Source: Martelella sp. HB161492
GTDB taxonomy: Bacteria > Pseudomonadota > Alphaproteobacteria > Rhizobiales > Rhizobiaceae
NCBI RefSeq assembly: GCF_013184775.1
Contig: NZ_JAATVV010000008.1
Coordinates: 62,001 to 126,000, forward strand
DNA length: 64,000 nt
Direction: 5' to 3'
Below the pieces are notes generated by a model. The model was not told the DNA's origin and searched no databases. It was given only the letters and a program-made list of their open reading frames with translations. This document shows, piece after piece, positions 56,366 to 64,000 of the stretch. The stretch's first letter is position 1. The number at the start of each line of letters is the position of its first letter. The translations under genes and the position numbers were made by a program.

Positions 56366-56920
56366 TCAGCCGAATTTGCGGCGGAGCCAGTCCCGGGCGA
56401 GGCTCGTATCCTCGCCCGCCGGTGCCCAGCCATGGCCGCTGTCGAGCCACATCAGATCGACATCGGCACCGGCATTGCCAAGCGCTGCCGCAAGCCGTTC
56501 GGCATCTTCAAGCCTGCGCCGGGAATCCTCCCGCCCCGCCAGAAGCAGAACGGGCTTGGTTTCAAGGACAGGAAAACGGTCCGTCAGCGGCTCCGGCCGC
56601 AGCAGGATCGCGCCGGAGAACCGCGCCGGCGCCAGAGATAGCAGGGCCTGTGCCATCACCGCACCACGCGAATAGCCAACAAGTACCGAAGGCTCAGAGC
56701 CGCCCCCCGGCAGTTGCGCCATCAGCGCTCGCGCCCGGTCCGCGGCAAGCGCCCGATCAAAGCCGCGTCCGTCCTCCCGTTTTTCGAGAAAAGTGAAGCC
56801 TGCGCCGTCAATCAGCGCACCAACCGGCAGAATATGCCGTGCATCCGGTGCAATCGCTTCGGCAAACCGGCCCCAGTCCGCCGGGCCACCAGCGCTCCCA
56901 TGTAGCAGGATCAGTTCCAT
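56366..56920 (-). CDS. Alpha/beta-hydrolase (esterase-like)
   Basis: 184 residues. The fold starts MELILLHGSAGGPADWGRFAEAI, with oxyanion-type LLHGS. The nucleophile serine is in LVGYSRGA (GxSxG, about residues 82-87), and the histidine in DSGHGWAPAGEDTSLARDW near the end. Short like phospholipase/carboxylesterase-type hydrolases. The ATG at 56920 has GGAGG six bases upstream. Convergent with the LLM gene and downstream of yebC. Substrate unknown. Confidence 0.83.
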   Translation of the reverse strand: MELILLHGSAGGPADWGRFAEAIAPDARHILPVGALIDGAGFTFLEKREDGRGFDRALAADRARALMAQLPGGGSEPSVLVGYSRGAVMAQALLSLAPARFSGAILLRPEPLTDRFPVLETKPVLLLAGREDSRRRLEDAERLAAALGNAGADVDLMWLDSGHGWAPAGEDTSLARDWLRRKFG

Positions 56921-56935
56921 CACCTACCTCCCCGC

Positions 56936-56971
56936 AAATGAAAACCGCCCGACCAAGACAGGTCAGGCGGC
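56936..56971 (-). terminator. Rho-independent terminator of yebC
   Basis: CCGCCTGACC pairs with GGTCGGGCGG (one mismatch) around TGTCTT, followed on the minus strand by TTTTCATTT. Confidence 0.75.
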
Positions 56972-56999
56972 TCCATAAAGTCATGAATTCAGCGAAATG

Positions 57000-57746
57000 T
57001 CAGGCCGAAAGCTTGGCCATGGTCTCGTCGTCGACTTCAAAATTGGAATAGACGTTCTGGACATCGTCATCATCTTCCAGATTTTCGATCAGCCGCATCA
57101 GCGAGGTCGCCTTTTCCTCGTCCACCGGAATGGTGTTCTGCGGCTTCCAGATCGCCTTGACGCTTTCGGCTTCACCAAGCGCGTCTTCCAGCGCCTTGGA
57201 AACCTCGTTGATCGCCTCGAAGGCGCAATAGATGGTGTGGCTTTCCTCGTCGCTCTCGACATCGTCGGCGCCGGCTTCGATCGCGGCCTCCATGACGGTG
57301 TCGGCATCGCCGGCTTCGACCTTGTAGACGATCTCGCCGACATGATCGAAGGAGAAGGAGACCGAGCCGGTTTCGCCCAGTGCGCCGCCCGCCTTGGTGA
57401 AGATCGAGCGGACATTGGAAGCGGTACGGTTGCGGTTGTCGGTCAGCGCCTCGACGATGATGGCAACACCGCCCGTACCGTAACCCTCATAGCGGACCTC
57501 GTCATAATTCTCCGCATCACCGCCGGCCGCCTTCTTGATCGCGCGCTCGATATTGTCCTTCGGCATGGACTGGGCCTTGGCGTTCTGGATCGCCAGACGC
57601 AGGCGCGGGTTCATGTCGGGATCAGGCATGCCGGTCTTGGCCGCGACGGTGATTTCGCGCGCCAGCTTGGAAAACATTTTCGAGCGCACCGCGTCCTGAC
57701 GGCCCTTGCGGTGCATGATATTCTTAAACTGTGAATGGCCAGCCAT
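57000..57746 (-). CDS. yebC: YebC/PmpR-family protein (TACO1-like)
   Basis: 248 residues. The N-terminus [39 protein letters not shown] is the family signature, with the [38 protein letters not shown] middle domain and an acidic C-terminus. Family members act as transcription regulators or as translation factors that relieve ribosome stalling at proline-rich stretches. The ATG at 57746 has GGAG upstream; a longer frame to 57791 is rejected. Not next to ruvC here, unlike in many bacteria. Confidence 0.96.
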   Translation of the reverse strand: MAGHSQFKNIMHRKGRQDAVRSKMFSKLAREITVAAKTGMPDPDMNPRLRLAIQNAKAQSMPKDNIERAIKKAAGGDAENYDEVRYEGYGTGGVAIIVEALTDNRNRTASNVRSIFTKAGGALGETGSVSFSFDHVGEIVYKVEAGDADTVMEAAIEAGADDVESDEESHTIYCAFEAINEVSKALEDALGEAESVKAIWKPQNTIPVDEEKATSLMRLIENLEDDDDVQNVYSNFEVDDETMAKLSA

Positions 57747-57952
57747 GTGCTCCGCCCCTTGAATGCTTTTGAACGCCTGAGCACCCGGCATCCCGAAGGG
57801 CGACGAAACGGTGCTCTACCTGTTAGGAACCGCGCATCACATCCGCCAGGACCTGTTTCCGGCCCAGAGCCCGGATGCGCTGGATTGGGCGCCTTATACG
57901 GGTGCGAGCGCCCGCGTTCAAGAGCTTCAAGCGTTTTCCGCAGCGCGAATGC

Positions 57953-58762
57953 CTACCAGACACCCTTCAGCAGCAGGATTTCAGGCGTCTTCGGCAATGT
58001 TGTGAGCGAAACCCTCAGCGTCGGCTGCTCGGAATAGACGACATCATATTGCCCCTGAAACAGCCCGGCAAAGGCGCGCACCGGCGCGCCGGTGCGATGC
58101 ATCGGCAGCACGATGGAAGAGTGCAGCCGCTCGATCACGTTGGACATGCTCTGCGGCCCGAGCGTCAATCCGCCATCGATAGGCACCATGACCACATCGA
58201 GACGACCGATCCGGGCGATATGCCCGTCGGTCAATTCATGATGCAGATGGCCGAGATGGCCGATGCACAGCCCCGCCACCTCGAAGATGAAGATGGAATT
58301 GCCATCCGCTTCGAAACTGCCGAAGGCGCGGATATCGGTGGTCACATTGCGGATCAGCACGTCATCGACGACGAGATTATGCTCCGCCGGCAGGCCGGGC
58401 GCATCGCCCCAGCCATGCAGCACATAATCGATCGCCGGATCCGGCAGCATGGTGAAATGGCTCTGATGCGCCTTGTTCATGGTGGCGACATCGGGCGGCC
58501 CGCCGGGGATCACGGCGCCGGCATAATCGGTTGCGATCCGCACACCACCCGGCGTCTCGATCACAAAGGTCGAATGGCCGACAAAAGTAATCGCCACCTC
58601 CGGCGCCTGATAGGCAACCGGCGCGAAGCTGGCAAAGGTGACATGCGGCAGCGCCTCGGCAATCGCCTGGCACTGGCTGACCGGCGGGCGCTCCTGCGCC
58701 TGCGCTGCGGAGACAGCGAGGGCAATAGAGGCCGGAACGAGCATCGCGATCAGACGAAGCAC
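57953..58762 (-). CDS. Exported metallo-beta-lactamase-fold protein (UlaG-like)
   Basis: 269 residues. A signal peptide (LIAMLVPASIALAVSAAQA) suggests a periplasmic location. The beta-lactamase-fold core starts VAITFVGHSTFVIETPGGVRIATDYAG (about residues 57-83; GHSTFVIE pattern of UlaG/TTHA-type proteins). A second metal region is CIGHLGHLHHELTDGHIARIGRLDVVMVPIDGG. The HxHxDH motif is not canonical, as in other members of this branch. I used the GTG at 58762 with GGAGGGAAAGG upstream. Convergent with nothing close; substrate unknown. Confidence 0.8.
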   Translation of the reverse strand: MLRLIAMLVPASIALAVSAAQAQERPPVSQCQAIAEALPHVTFASFAPVAYQAPEVAITFVGHSTFVIETPGGVRIATDYAGAVIPGGPPDVATMNKAHQSHFTMLPDPAIDYVLHGWGDAPGLPAEHNLVVDDVLIRNVTTDIRAFGSFEADGNSIFIFEVAGLCIGHLGHLHHELTDGHIARIGRLDVVMVPIDGGLTLGPQSMSNVIERLHSSIVLPMHRTGAPVRAFAGLFQGQYDVVYSEQPTLRVSLTTLPKTPEILLLKGVW

Positions 58763-58819
58763 TGCCTTTCCCTCCAGATTTTACGGATCGGGACAGCATG
58801 CGGGAGCGACGGGGAAAAA

Positions 58820-58846
58820 TCCATGGACGCCGGCCACGCCGGCGTT
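58820..58846 (-). terminator. Terminator-like hairpin after the ArsR-SRPBCC pair
   Basis: ACGCCGGC pairs with GCCGGCGT around a 3-base loop (58827-58845). On the minus strand TTTTT occurs about 8 bases later. Confidence 0.5.
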
Positions 58847-58865
58847 CACACGTTCGTGAGCATCC

Positions 58866-59261
58866 TCAGACCGCCTCGAGCTCCGCCTTGAGCCGCGGCA
58901 GCACGGTATTCCTCCAGCCGGGGCCCATATTATCAAAGGCAAAGCGGTGTCTTGGATTGGTGAAATCGAATCCCTTCTGCTCCAGCCGCAACACCGTCGC
59001 ATCGCCTTCCTGCCGGAGCTCCCAGTGCAATTCGAAGTCACCGAAACGGTAGACCAGACGTTTCTCCGGCTCCGCAACAATGACGCAGCAGTTGATCATG
59101 CCCCAGTTTCCCATGTCCATGGTGAAGCAATGGCCGACCACCGCCGCAATGTCACCCGGCCGCCACCAGCCGGCAATGCCTTCAGGCGTCGAAATCCGCT
59201 CCCAGACCCTGGCAGGAGTGGTCCTGATACGCTGCTCAACAACCACGCTCTCAGTTTTCAT
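58866..59261 (-). CDS. SRPBCC (AHSA1-like) domain protein
   Basis: 131 residues of the START/Bet v1-like fold, AHSA1 branch. Hallmarks are VVVEQRIRTTPARVWERISTPEGIAGWW (about residues 6-33) and RLVYRFGDFELHWELRQEGDATVLRLEQKGF. Such proteins usually bind a hydrophobic ligand. The ATG at 59261 overlaps the ArsR stop (TGATG), so the two are translated together. ArsR/AHSA1 pairs are common, and the regulator is thought to respond to what this protein binds. Ligand unknown. Confidence 0.87.
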   Translation of the reverse strand: MKTESVVVEQRIRTTPARVWERISTPEGIAGWWRPGDIAAVVGHCFTMDMGNWGMINCCVIVAEPEKRLVYRFGDFELHWELRQEGDATVLRLEQKGFDFTNPRHRFAFDNMGPGWRNTVLPRLKAELEAV

Positions 59262-59572
59262 CAATGGCCCTCTTCAAGATCGGAACACAGCGCCGCGAGC
59301 TGGGTTTTCCAATAGCGTTCGAAAGGTTGAAGCCAGTCGTTGAGGGCAAGAAGCGGTTCGGCATTCAGCGCATAGATCCGCTCTCGCCCACTCTTCGTCT
59401 CGCTCACCAGGCCGGCCTGCCGCAAGATACCGAGATGTTCCGAAACCGCCGGCCGGCCGATATCGAATGCCTCGGCGATGGCACCGGCCGTCCGCTTTTC
59501 GATCAGCAGCATTGACAAAATCTGTCGTCTGGCCGGGTTGGAGAGCGCGGAAAAGAGGGCATCATGTTGCAT
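59261..59572 (-). CDS. ArsR-family transcriptional regulator
   Basis: 103-residue winged-helix repressor. ALSNPARRQILSMLLIEKRTAGAIAEAFDIGRPAVSEHLGILRQAGLVSETKSGRERIYALN (about residues 8-70) is the full DNA-binding unit. No metal-binding cysteines; it belongs to the SdpR-like group paired with SRPBCC proteins. First gene of the two-gene operon. An 11-bp inverted repeat just upstream is a likely autoregulatory operator. Confidence 0.9.
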   Translation of the reverse strand: MQHDALFSALSNPARRQILSMLLIEKRTAGAIAEAFDIGRPAVSEHLGILRQAGLVSETKSGRERIYALNAEPLLALNDWLQPFERYWKTQLAALCSDLEEGH

Positions 59573-59583
59573 GACGCCATTAT

Positions 59584-59617
59584 GTCGGAAAAAGCCGACA
59601 CGTCAACTTTTTCCGAC
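59584..59617. promoter_or_regulatory. Inverted repeat upstream of ArsR-SRPBCC operon
   Basis: GTCGGAAAAAG and CTTTTTCCGAC form perfect 11-bp arms with a 12-base spacer, starting 12 bases before the arsR-type ATG. The size and place fit an ArsR-type operator overlapping the promoter. Confidence 0.7.
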
Positions 59618-59634
59618 GTTTTATTCGGCGGAGC

Positions 59635-60459
59635 CTATGACCAGAACGACGGCACCGTTTCCTCAAGCCTCGGGCCAAGGCGCAAGGGGGCGATCTTCTC
59701 GGCAAGGCCGGTGGCATCGGAAATCTCGACGCCGACGCCGCAGATCGTCGCCGGGCCGCTGGCTGCCTCGAAGCGGTTCTTGTTCATCTTCGAGACGAAG
59801 CGGTTGAGCGGCTCTTCCTTGTCCATGCCGAGCGAGGAATCATAATCGCCGCACATGCCGGCATCCGACATATAGGCCGTGCCGCCATTGAGGATCTGGC
59901 AATCGGCGGTCGGCACATGGGTATGGGTGCCGACGACAAAGCTGGCGCGTCCATCGACGAAATGACCGAAGGACTGCTTCTCGCTGGTCGCCTCGGCATG
60001 GAAATCGAAGATGATCGCGTCGACCTGCTCCTTTAGGGGGCAAGCTTCGAGAATCGTCTCGCCCGCCTTGAAGGGGTCATCAAGTTCGGGATGCATGAAG
60101 ACGCGCCCCATGATGTTGGCAACAAGCACGCGCGCGCCATTGCGGGCATAAAATATGCCCGAGCCGCGGCCCGGCGTTCCGGCGGGATAATTCGCCGGTC
60201 TGAGAAACTGCTCATGCCGGTCGGCAAAGATCACCGCATCACGCTGGTCCCAGACATGATTGCCGGTCGTCACCACATCAGCGCCGGCATTGATGGTTTC
60301 CTGAAAAATCGCCTCGGTGATGCCGAAACCGCCAGCTGCATTCTCGCCATTGACGACAACGAAGTCGAGTTGCAGATCGCTGATCAGACCCGGAAGCCGG
60401 TCCCAGACAGCCTTGCGCCCGGTGCGCCCGACCATATCCCCCAAAAACAGAAGCCGCAT
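59635..60459 (-). CDS. YmdB-family metallophosphoesterase
   Basis: 274 residues matching the TIGR00282/YmdB family, which hydrolyses cyclic nucleotides in some bacteria. Metal-binding motifs are LFLGDMVGRTGRKAV (Asp, about residues 4-18), VVNGENAAGG (Asn/Glu, about 35-44), VVTTGNHVWDQ (Asn-His) and VVGTHTHVPTAD (His pair). All are present, so it is likely active with two metals. The ATG at 60459 has AGGGA upstream. Sits 78 bases after the fau gene on the same strand. Confidence 0.92.
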   Translation of the reverse strand: MRLLFLGDMVGRTGRKAVWDRLPGLISDLQLDFVVVNGENAAGGFGITEAIFQETINAGADVVTTGNHVWDQRDAVIFADRHEQFLRPANYPAGTPGRGSGIFYARNGARVLVANIMGRVFMHPELDDPFKAGETILEACPLKEQVDAIIFDFHAEATSEKQSFGHFVDGRASFVVGTHTHVPTADCQILNGGTAYMSDAGMCGDYDSSLGMDKEEPLNRFVSKMNKNRFEAASGPATICGVGVEISDATGLAEKIAPLRLGPRLEETVPSFWS

Positions 60460-60537
60460 AATTCCCTTTCCAAGCCCCGCCGGACGGCTATCCGCGGAAC
60501 CGAACATCTATAGTCGTGACCGGCATCGGGCCGGCCT

Positions 60538-61122
60538 TCACGCGCCGCAGCGGTGAAAACCGCTCTCCGTCAGCACCGCATCAAGCGGCACATCATGCGC
60601 CTCGGCAGCCACAAATGGCACTTCTTGGAGATCAAAGGCAATACCGATCATCATCGGACGGCGATTGGCGGCGATCAGACGCGCTATGGCGCGGTCATAA
60701 TGCCCCGCCCCATAGCCAATCCGGTTTCCGGCCAGATCAAAGCCCGCAAGCGGCATCAGCAGGATATCGGGATCGACGGTTTCAGCATCGCTGCCGGGCG
60801 CCATGGTGCCGAAACCACCGGCAACCAGCACGCAGCCCTTGCGGTGATGCCGGAAAAGAATGGTTTCGCGATCCAGCACCACGGGCAGCGCGATCCGCGC
60901 ACCGACATCTTCCAGCGTCTCCAGCAGCGGCCGGACATCGACCTCGGAACGGATCGGGAAATAGCCGGACACGACCCTGCCCGCGACCTTTTCGGCAAGG
61001 GCCGCCGTGCCGGAAGCGGCGATAGCAAGGCTCTTTTGTGCGCGTTCTTCAGGTGAAAGGCTGTCGCGCCGGGCAAGGCAATCCCTGCGCATCGCGTCTT
61101 TTCTGGCGCGTTGATCTTCCAC
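60538..61122 (-). CDS. fau: 5-formyltetrahydrofolate cyclo-ligase
   Basis: 194 residues; converts 5-formyl-THF to 5,10-methenyl-THF with ATP. The sequence KDAMRRDCLARRDSLSPEERAQKSLAIA begins the domain. The conserved PLAGFDLAGNRIGYGAGHYDRAIARL (about residues 130-155) binds substrate. I chose the GTG at 61122, with GGAGAG seven bases upstream. The frame continues to 61233 but would run through 6S RNA. It lies directly after 6S RNA, a very widespread arrangement that links growth-phase control to folate metabolism. Confidence 0.93.
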   Translation of the reverse strand: MEDQRARKDAMRRDCLARRDSLSPEERAQKSLAIAASGTAALAEKVAGRVVSGYFPIRSEVDVRPLLETLEDVGARIALPVVLDRETILFRHHRKGCVLVAGGFGTMAPGSDAETVDPDILLMPLAGFDLAGNRIGYGAGHYDRAIARLIAANRRPMMIGIAFDLQEVPFVAAEAHDVPLDAVLTESGFHRCGA

Positions 61123-61164
61123 CGGCACTCTCCGGAAAAGCTGGCCTGAGGCCAGAGGAAAAGA

Positions 61165-61330
61165 GAAGTGCGATCCACAACAACCGGTGGAATGAGTAGA
61201 TCCTGGGCGCCTACATAAGTAGGTGGGTGCCATATATCCCAGCCCACGGGCCAGGTCAGGGACAGCTCCCTTAGGATCGAGTAAGGCCCCGAGGATTCAA
61301 TGTATCCTGCCGAGAGGCGCAGACCGCAGG
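61165..61330 (-). ncRNA. ssrS: 6S RNA
   Basis: The minus strand between zapA and fau carries a long imperfect hairpin. Complementary arms ATCCTGCGGTC.../...GGATCGCAC and an internal ACTCGATCCTAAGGGAGCTG/CCCAGGATCTACTCATTCC region flank a central bubble, the shape that mimics an open promoter. The place directly before the formyl-THF cyclo-ligase gene is the classical one. Ends are estimated to within about 20 bases. It binds sigma-70 RNA polymerase in stationary phase. Confidence 0.8.
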
Positions 61331-61440
61331 ATCTATATAAAGCGGAAAAGGCGCCCCTTAAAGAGGCGCCGTGACACTTGCCGTACGATTTTTCAAATTC
61401 ACTGAAAAAGTGCCGTGAAAAGCACCGTCCTGTCGCAGAC

Positions 61441-61800
61441 TCAGCCTGCCGTGATCTTCGCCGAAAGCGCTGAAATTCTGGAAGAAAGTGCCTCGAGCGC
61501 AGCAGCGATCTCGGCCTCGCGGGCACCGGTCTCAGCGCCTGCCGTTTCTTTCTCGCCACGCAGCGCCTGAAGCTCGGCAAGATTGCTTTCCAGCTGGGCA
61601 CGCGTATCGCTGAGTTCATCAATGATCATGATCCCCGCCATGACCGTCAGGCGCAGATCGCCGATCTCGCCGAACTGGCCACGCAGATGCGAGACATAGC
61701 CGTCAAACCGGGCGGCAAGATCATGCAGATGATCTTCCTGGCCCGCTTCGCAGGCCATTCGATAGGCCTTGCCGTCAATGGTAACCGTTACCTGCGCCAT
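61441..61800 (-). CDS. zapA: Cell division protein ZapA
   Basis: 119 residues. The N-terminal AQVTVTIDGKAYRMACEAGQEDHLHDLAARFDGYVSHLR is the ZapA globular head, and LRLTVMAGIMIIDELSDTRAQLE begins the coiled coil that forms the tetramer with FtsZ. Length and motif are normal for alphaproteobacteria. It is followed downstream by 6S RNA and preceded by a DUF4164 gene on the same strand. Confidence 0.93.
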   Translation of the reverse strand: MAQVTVTIDGKAYRMACEAGQEDHLHDLAARFDGYVSHLRGQFGEIGDLRLTVMAGIMIIDELSDTRAQLESNLAELQALRGEKETAGAETGAREAEIAAALEALSSRISALSAKITAG

Positions 61801-61830
61801 GCACGGCCTCCTGCGGCAGCGATCTCACAC

Positions 61831-62115
61831 TCATTTCTCATGATCAAGCACCGCCCGAATGGTCTCCATCGCCGTGACAAGTCTGCGCGACACCTCACGA
61901 TTGACCTCCTCAAGACGATTGGCCTTGAACTGAGCCTGGTCGAGTTCGCGCGCAAGTCCTGCCCGGTCGGCATGGACGATACGGACCTCATTTTCCAGAT
62001 TCTCGCGGTCCTTGAGCGTCTCAAGCCGGGCATCAACCGCCTCTTCAAGGCCGGAAAGTGCCCTGTCGATTGCCTGAAGGGCCTGATTGAGATTGCCCGC
62101 TGCTGCCGCCATCAT
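61831..62115 (-). CDS. DUF4164 coiled-coil protein
   Basis: 94 residues, almost entirely alpha-helical coiled coil (LNQALQAIDRALSGLEEAVDARLETLKDRENLENEVRIVHADRAGLARELDQAQFKANRLEEVNREVSRRLVTAMETIRAVL, shown in part only by its heptad pattern between residues 8 and 90). The family is found in Rhizobiales just before zapA. A cell-division link is suggested only by this neighbour. Two ATGs (62115, 62112) stand after AGAGG; either could be used. 30 bases separate it from zapA, so an operon is likely. Confidence 0.83.
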   Translation of the reverse strand: MMAAAAGNLNQALQAIDRALSGLEEAVDARLETLKDRENLENEVRIVHADRAGLARELDQAQFKANRLEEVNREVSRRLVTAMETIRAVLDHEK

Positions 62116-62686
62116 CACCTCTTGCCGTGACCACTGCCTGCCGAAATCCAAATTCCCGCATGACTTGTAGAGCCAAGCCACACCACCAGAAATCGTTGAG
62201 AATCGACAAACTCGCCATTGTTTTCAACGCGATCTTATGGATGCTTTACAGCCCGCGTCAACAAAACCCTGTGGATGCAGCGACTTCCCCCGCACGGAAC
62301 TGTGGACGGCGCAGGCAGGCCAAAGCGGCCAGAGCCCCTGACCAGAACCGTGCCAGCAAATATTAATCGTTTGAATTGTCTTATAGCAAGGCAAGTGTCA
62401 TAAAGAGGGTCTAGAAGGCTTCAAGCCGCAGGAGCCTCCGAAGCGTTTTGAATGCCGGGTTGGCGGTGCCAGAATATGCGGTAGATGACCGTCAGGAAAT
62501 GGTGTAGGGTCCGTGCGTCTTCAGGTTTGCAGTGGGAAAAAGTCATTTTTTTCTGCCCCGCACGACCGGCCTACACCGGACCTGGGCGCATGCAAACGGC
62601 ATTTTAAGCCTGCTGGCGGGATCTCCCAGTCCTGGCAGTAAAATCTGAGATTTATTGTTTCCCGAATCAAGAAAAGCGAAAGACCC
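62116..62686. other. Divergent promoter region (DUF4164-zapA / tkt)
   Basis: 571 bases with no open frame I trust on either strand. A promoter-like pair for tkt is at 62376-62404. The rest is moderately AT-rich around 62360-62410. No repeat or RNA family recognised; the long 5' leader of tkt (about 280 bases) could hold an unrecognised regulatory element. Confidence 0.45.
62376..62404 (+). promoter_or_regulatory. Candidate sigma-70 promoter for tkt
   Basis: TTGTCT (62376-62381), 17-base spacer, CATAAA (62399-62404). The only convincing paired hexamers I found upstream of tkt; identified by eye. Confidence 0.3.
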
Positions 62687-64000
62687 ATGACTTCTCGTGA
62701 CAAACACAATCGGATGGCAAATGCGATCCGTTTCCTGTCGATGGATGCCGTGCAGAAGGCCAACTCGGGGCACCCCGGGCTGCCGATGGGTGCCGCCGAC
62801 GTTGCGACAGTTCTGTTCACACAGTTTCTGACCTTCGATCCGAAGAACCCCCGCTGGCCGAACCGTGACCGGTTCGTGCTGTCGGCGGGCCATGGCTCCA
62901 TGCTGCTCTACTCCCTCTTCTATCTTCTCGGTTATGAAGATGTGACGCTCGAGGATCTGAAGCAGTTCCGCCAGCTTGGTTCGAAGACCGCCGGCCACCC
63001 TGAATACGGTCACGTTGCTGGCGTCGAAACCACCACTGGCCCGCTTGGTCAGGGTGTTGCCAATGCCGTTGGCATGGCGATCGCCGAGCGCAAGCTTGCC
63101 GATGAATTCGGCACGGATCTGATGGACCACTATACCTATGCATTGTGCGGCGATGGCTGCCTGATGGAAGGTATCAGCCAGGAAGCCATCGCGCTGGCCG
63201 GCCATCTGAAGCTGAACAAGTTGATCCTGCTCTGGGACAACAACTCGATCACCATCGACGGCGCCGTTTCGCTGGCCGATTCGACCGACCAGCATGCCCG
63301 CTTCCGCGCCTGCAACTGGAACACCATTGCCGTGGACGGCCACAATCCGGATGAGATTGCCGCTGCCATTGCCGAGGCCAAGAAATCCGACAAACCGACC
63401 ATGATCGCCTGCAAGACGACCATTGGTTACGGTGCACCGAAGAAGGCCGGCACCAACAAGGCGCACGGCTCGCCGCTCGGCGATGAGGAAATCGCAGCCA
63501 CGCGGGCCGCACTTGGCTGGGAATACCCGCCCTTCGAGGTACCGGAAGACATTCTTGATGCCTGGCGCGTTGCCGGCCTGCGCGCCACCAAGGTACGCGT
63601 TGAATGGGAAGACCGTCTGGATGCCGCCAAGGCGGAGACCAAGGCCGAATTCAACCGCCGCTTCGCCGGCGAACTGCCCGGCGCCTTCGAGCCTGCCATC
63701 CAGGCCTACAAGAAGAAGCTGGCTGAGGAGAAGCCGAAGCTTGCCTCGCGCAAGTCCTCGCAGAATGCGCTGGAAGTCATCAATGGCGTTGTTCCGGAAA
63801 CCATTGGCGGCTCTGCCGACCTGACCGGTTCCAACAACACCGATACCAGCCAGACCGCCGGCATCACGCCCGATGATTTCTCCGGCCGCTTCCTGCACTG
63901 GGGCATCCGCGAGCATGCGATGGCGGCGGCGATGAACGGTATCGCGCTGCATGGCGGGCTGATCCCCTATTCCGGCGGCTTCCTGATCTTCTCCGATTAC
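62687..64000 (+). CDS. tkt: Transketolase (3' end outside window)
   Basis: Thiamine-diphosphate enzyme of the pentose phosphate pathway. The frame is open from the ATG at 62687 to the window end (438 codons; full length about 660). The N-terminus is [30 protein letters not shown]. The ThDP motif is [14 protein letters not shown]...[11 protein letters not shown] (about residues 154-185). Conserved histidines occur in HPGLP, GHPEYGH and HGSPLG. Upstream is the divergent DUF4164-zapA pair; in relatives gap and pgk follow, outside this window. A long opposite-strand open frame over it is a composition artefact. Confidence 0.97.
   Translation, partial: MTSRDKHNRMANAIRFLSMDAVQKANSGHPGLPMGAADVATVLFTQFLTFDPKNPRWPNRDRFVLSAGHGSMLLYSLFYLLGYEDVTLEDLKQFRQLGSKTAGHPEYGHVAGVETTTGPLGQGVANAVGMAIAERKLADEFGTDLMDHYTYALCGDGCLMEGISQEAIALAGHLKLNKLILLWDNNSITIDGAVSLADSTDQHARFRACNWNTIAVDGHNPDEIAAAIAEAKKSDKPTMIACKTTIGYGAPKKAGTNKAHGSPLGDEEIAATRAALGWEYPPFEVPEDILDAWRVAGLRATKVRVEWEDRLDAAKAETKAEFNRRFAGELPGAFEPAIQAYKKKLAEEKPKLASRKSSQNALEVINGVVPETIGGSADLTGSNNTDTSQTAGITPDDFSGRFLHWGIREHAMAAAMNGIALHGGLIPYSGGFLIFSDY

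Noticed and set aside
62543-63952. 469-codon frame opposite transketolase
   Set aside because: Antisense to tkt, whose cofactor motifs are intact; no sign of a real protein.

Overview
The window is a dense, GC-rich chromosomal segment of an alphaproteobacterium, most likely of the Rhizobiaceae (Rhizobium/Agrobacterium/Shinella/Hoeflea-like). The basis is gene order and family type: topA-rnr, DUF177-plsX-fabH-ihfA-merR, glyA-nrdR-nusB, ruvCAB, 6S RNA beside the 5-formyltetrahydrofolate cyclo-ligase gene, zapA-DUF4164-tkt, a Cbp3-type chaperone gene, a magnesium-type HemB and a Bpt leucyltransferase. I cannot name the species from sequence alone.

Layout. 1-8 kb: end of topA, rnr, a guanidinium exporter under a guanidine-II (mini-ykkC) riboswitch, a methyltransferase-fold protein, an MFS transporter, a probable small RNA, rpmG and a CPA2 antiporter. 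8-18.5 kb is the most accessory-looking part: a 25-residue membrane peptide, a small basic membrane protein, a large secreted DUF3472-like protein with C-terminal repeats, tRNA-Pro(GGG), then an anaerobic ribonucleotide reductase locus (nrdD, a separate 60-residue glycyl-radical protein, nrdG) behind a B12 riboswitch and a probable Fnr/FixK site, followed by a PPK2 polyphosphate kinase and a plasma-membrane-type H+-ATPase. 18.8-30.6 kb is core: merR, ihfA, fabH, plsX, DUF177, the cbp3-type gene, bamE, the H+-pyrophosphatase gene hppA, nusB, nrdR, glyA and a Tat-exported L,D-transpeptidase. 30.8-40 kb mixes core genes (hemB, bpt) with regulator/transporter pairs (ArsR/MFS, LysR/EamA, MarR/MFS-USP). 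40-53 kb: parC, aspS, rnd and ruvCAB with small accessory genes. 53-64 kb: aldo/keto reductase, LysR, a luciferase-like monooxygenase, yebC, an ArsR-SRPBCC pair, a YmdB-type phosphodiesterase, fau, 6S RNA, zapA and the start of tkt.

How genes work together. plsX, fabH and the DUF177 gene belong to envelope lipid synthesis. The nrdDG locus appears tuned to low oxygen (Fnr-like site) and to lack of B12 (riboswitch). NrdR elsewhere in the window is the general ribonucleotide reductase repressor. PPK2, the H+-ATPase and the H+-pyrophosphatase form a phosphate-energy and proton-pumping theme.

The most interesting item is the split class III ribonucleotide reductase, whose glycyl-radical domain is a separately translated 60-residue protein. 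Also notable are the mini-ykkC/Gdx unit, the MFS-universal stress protein fusion, palindromic ArsR operators and an unexplained structured intergenic region at 42.65-42.78 kb. No phage, insertion sequence, CRISPR array or toxin system was seen. Start sites were chosen by eye from ribosome binding sites and family length.
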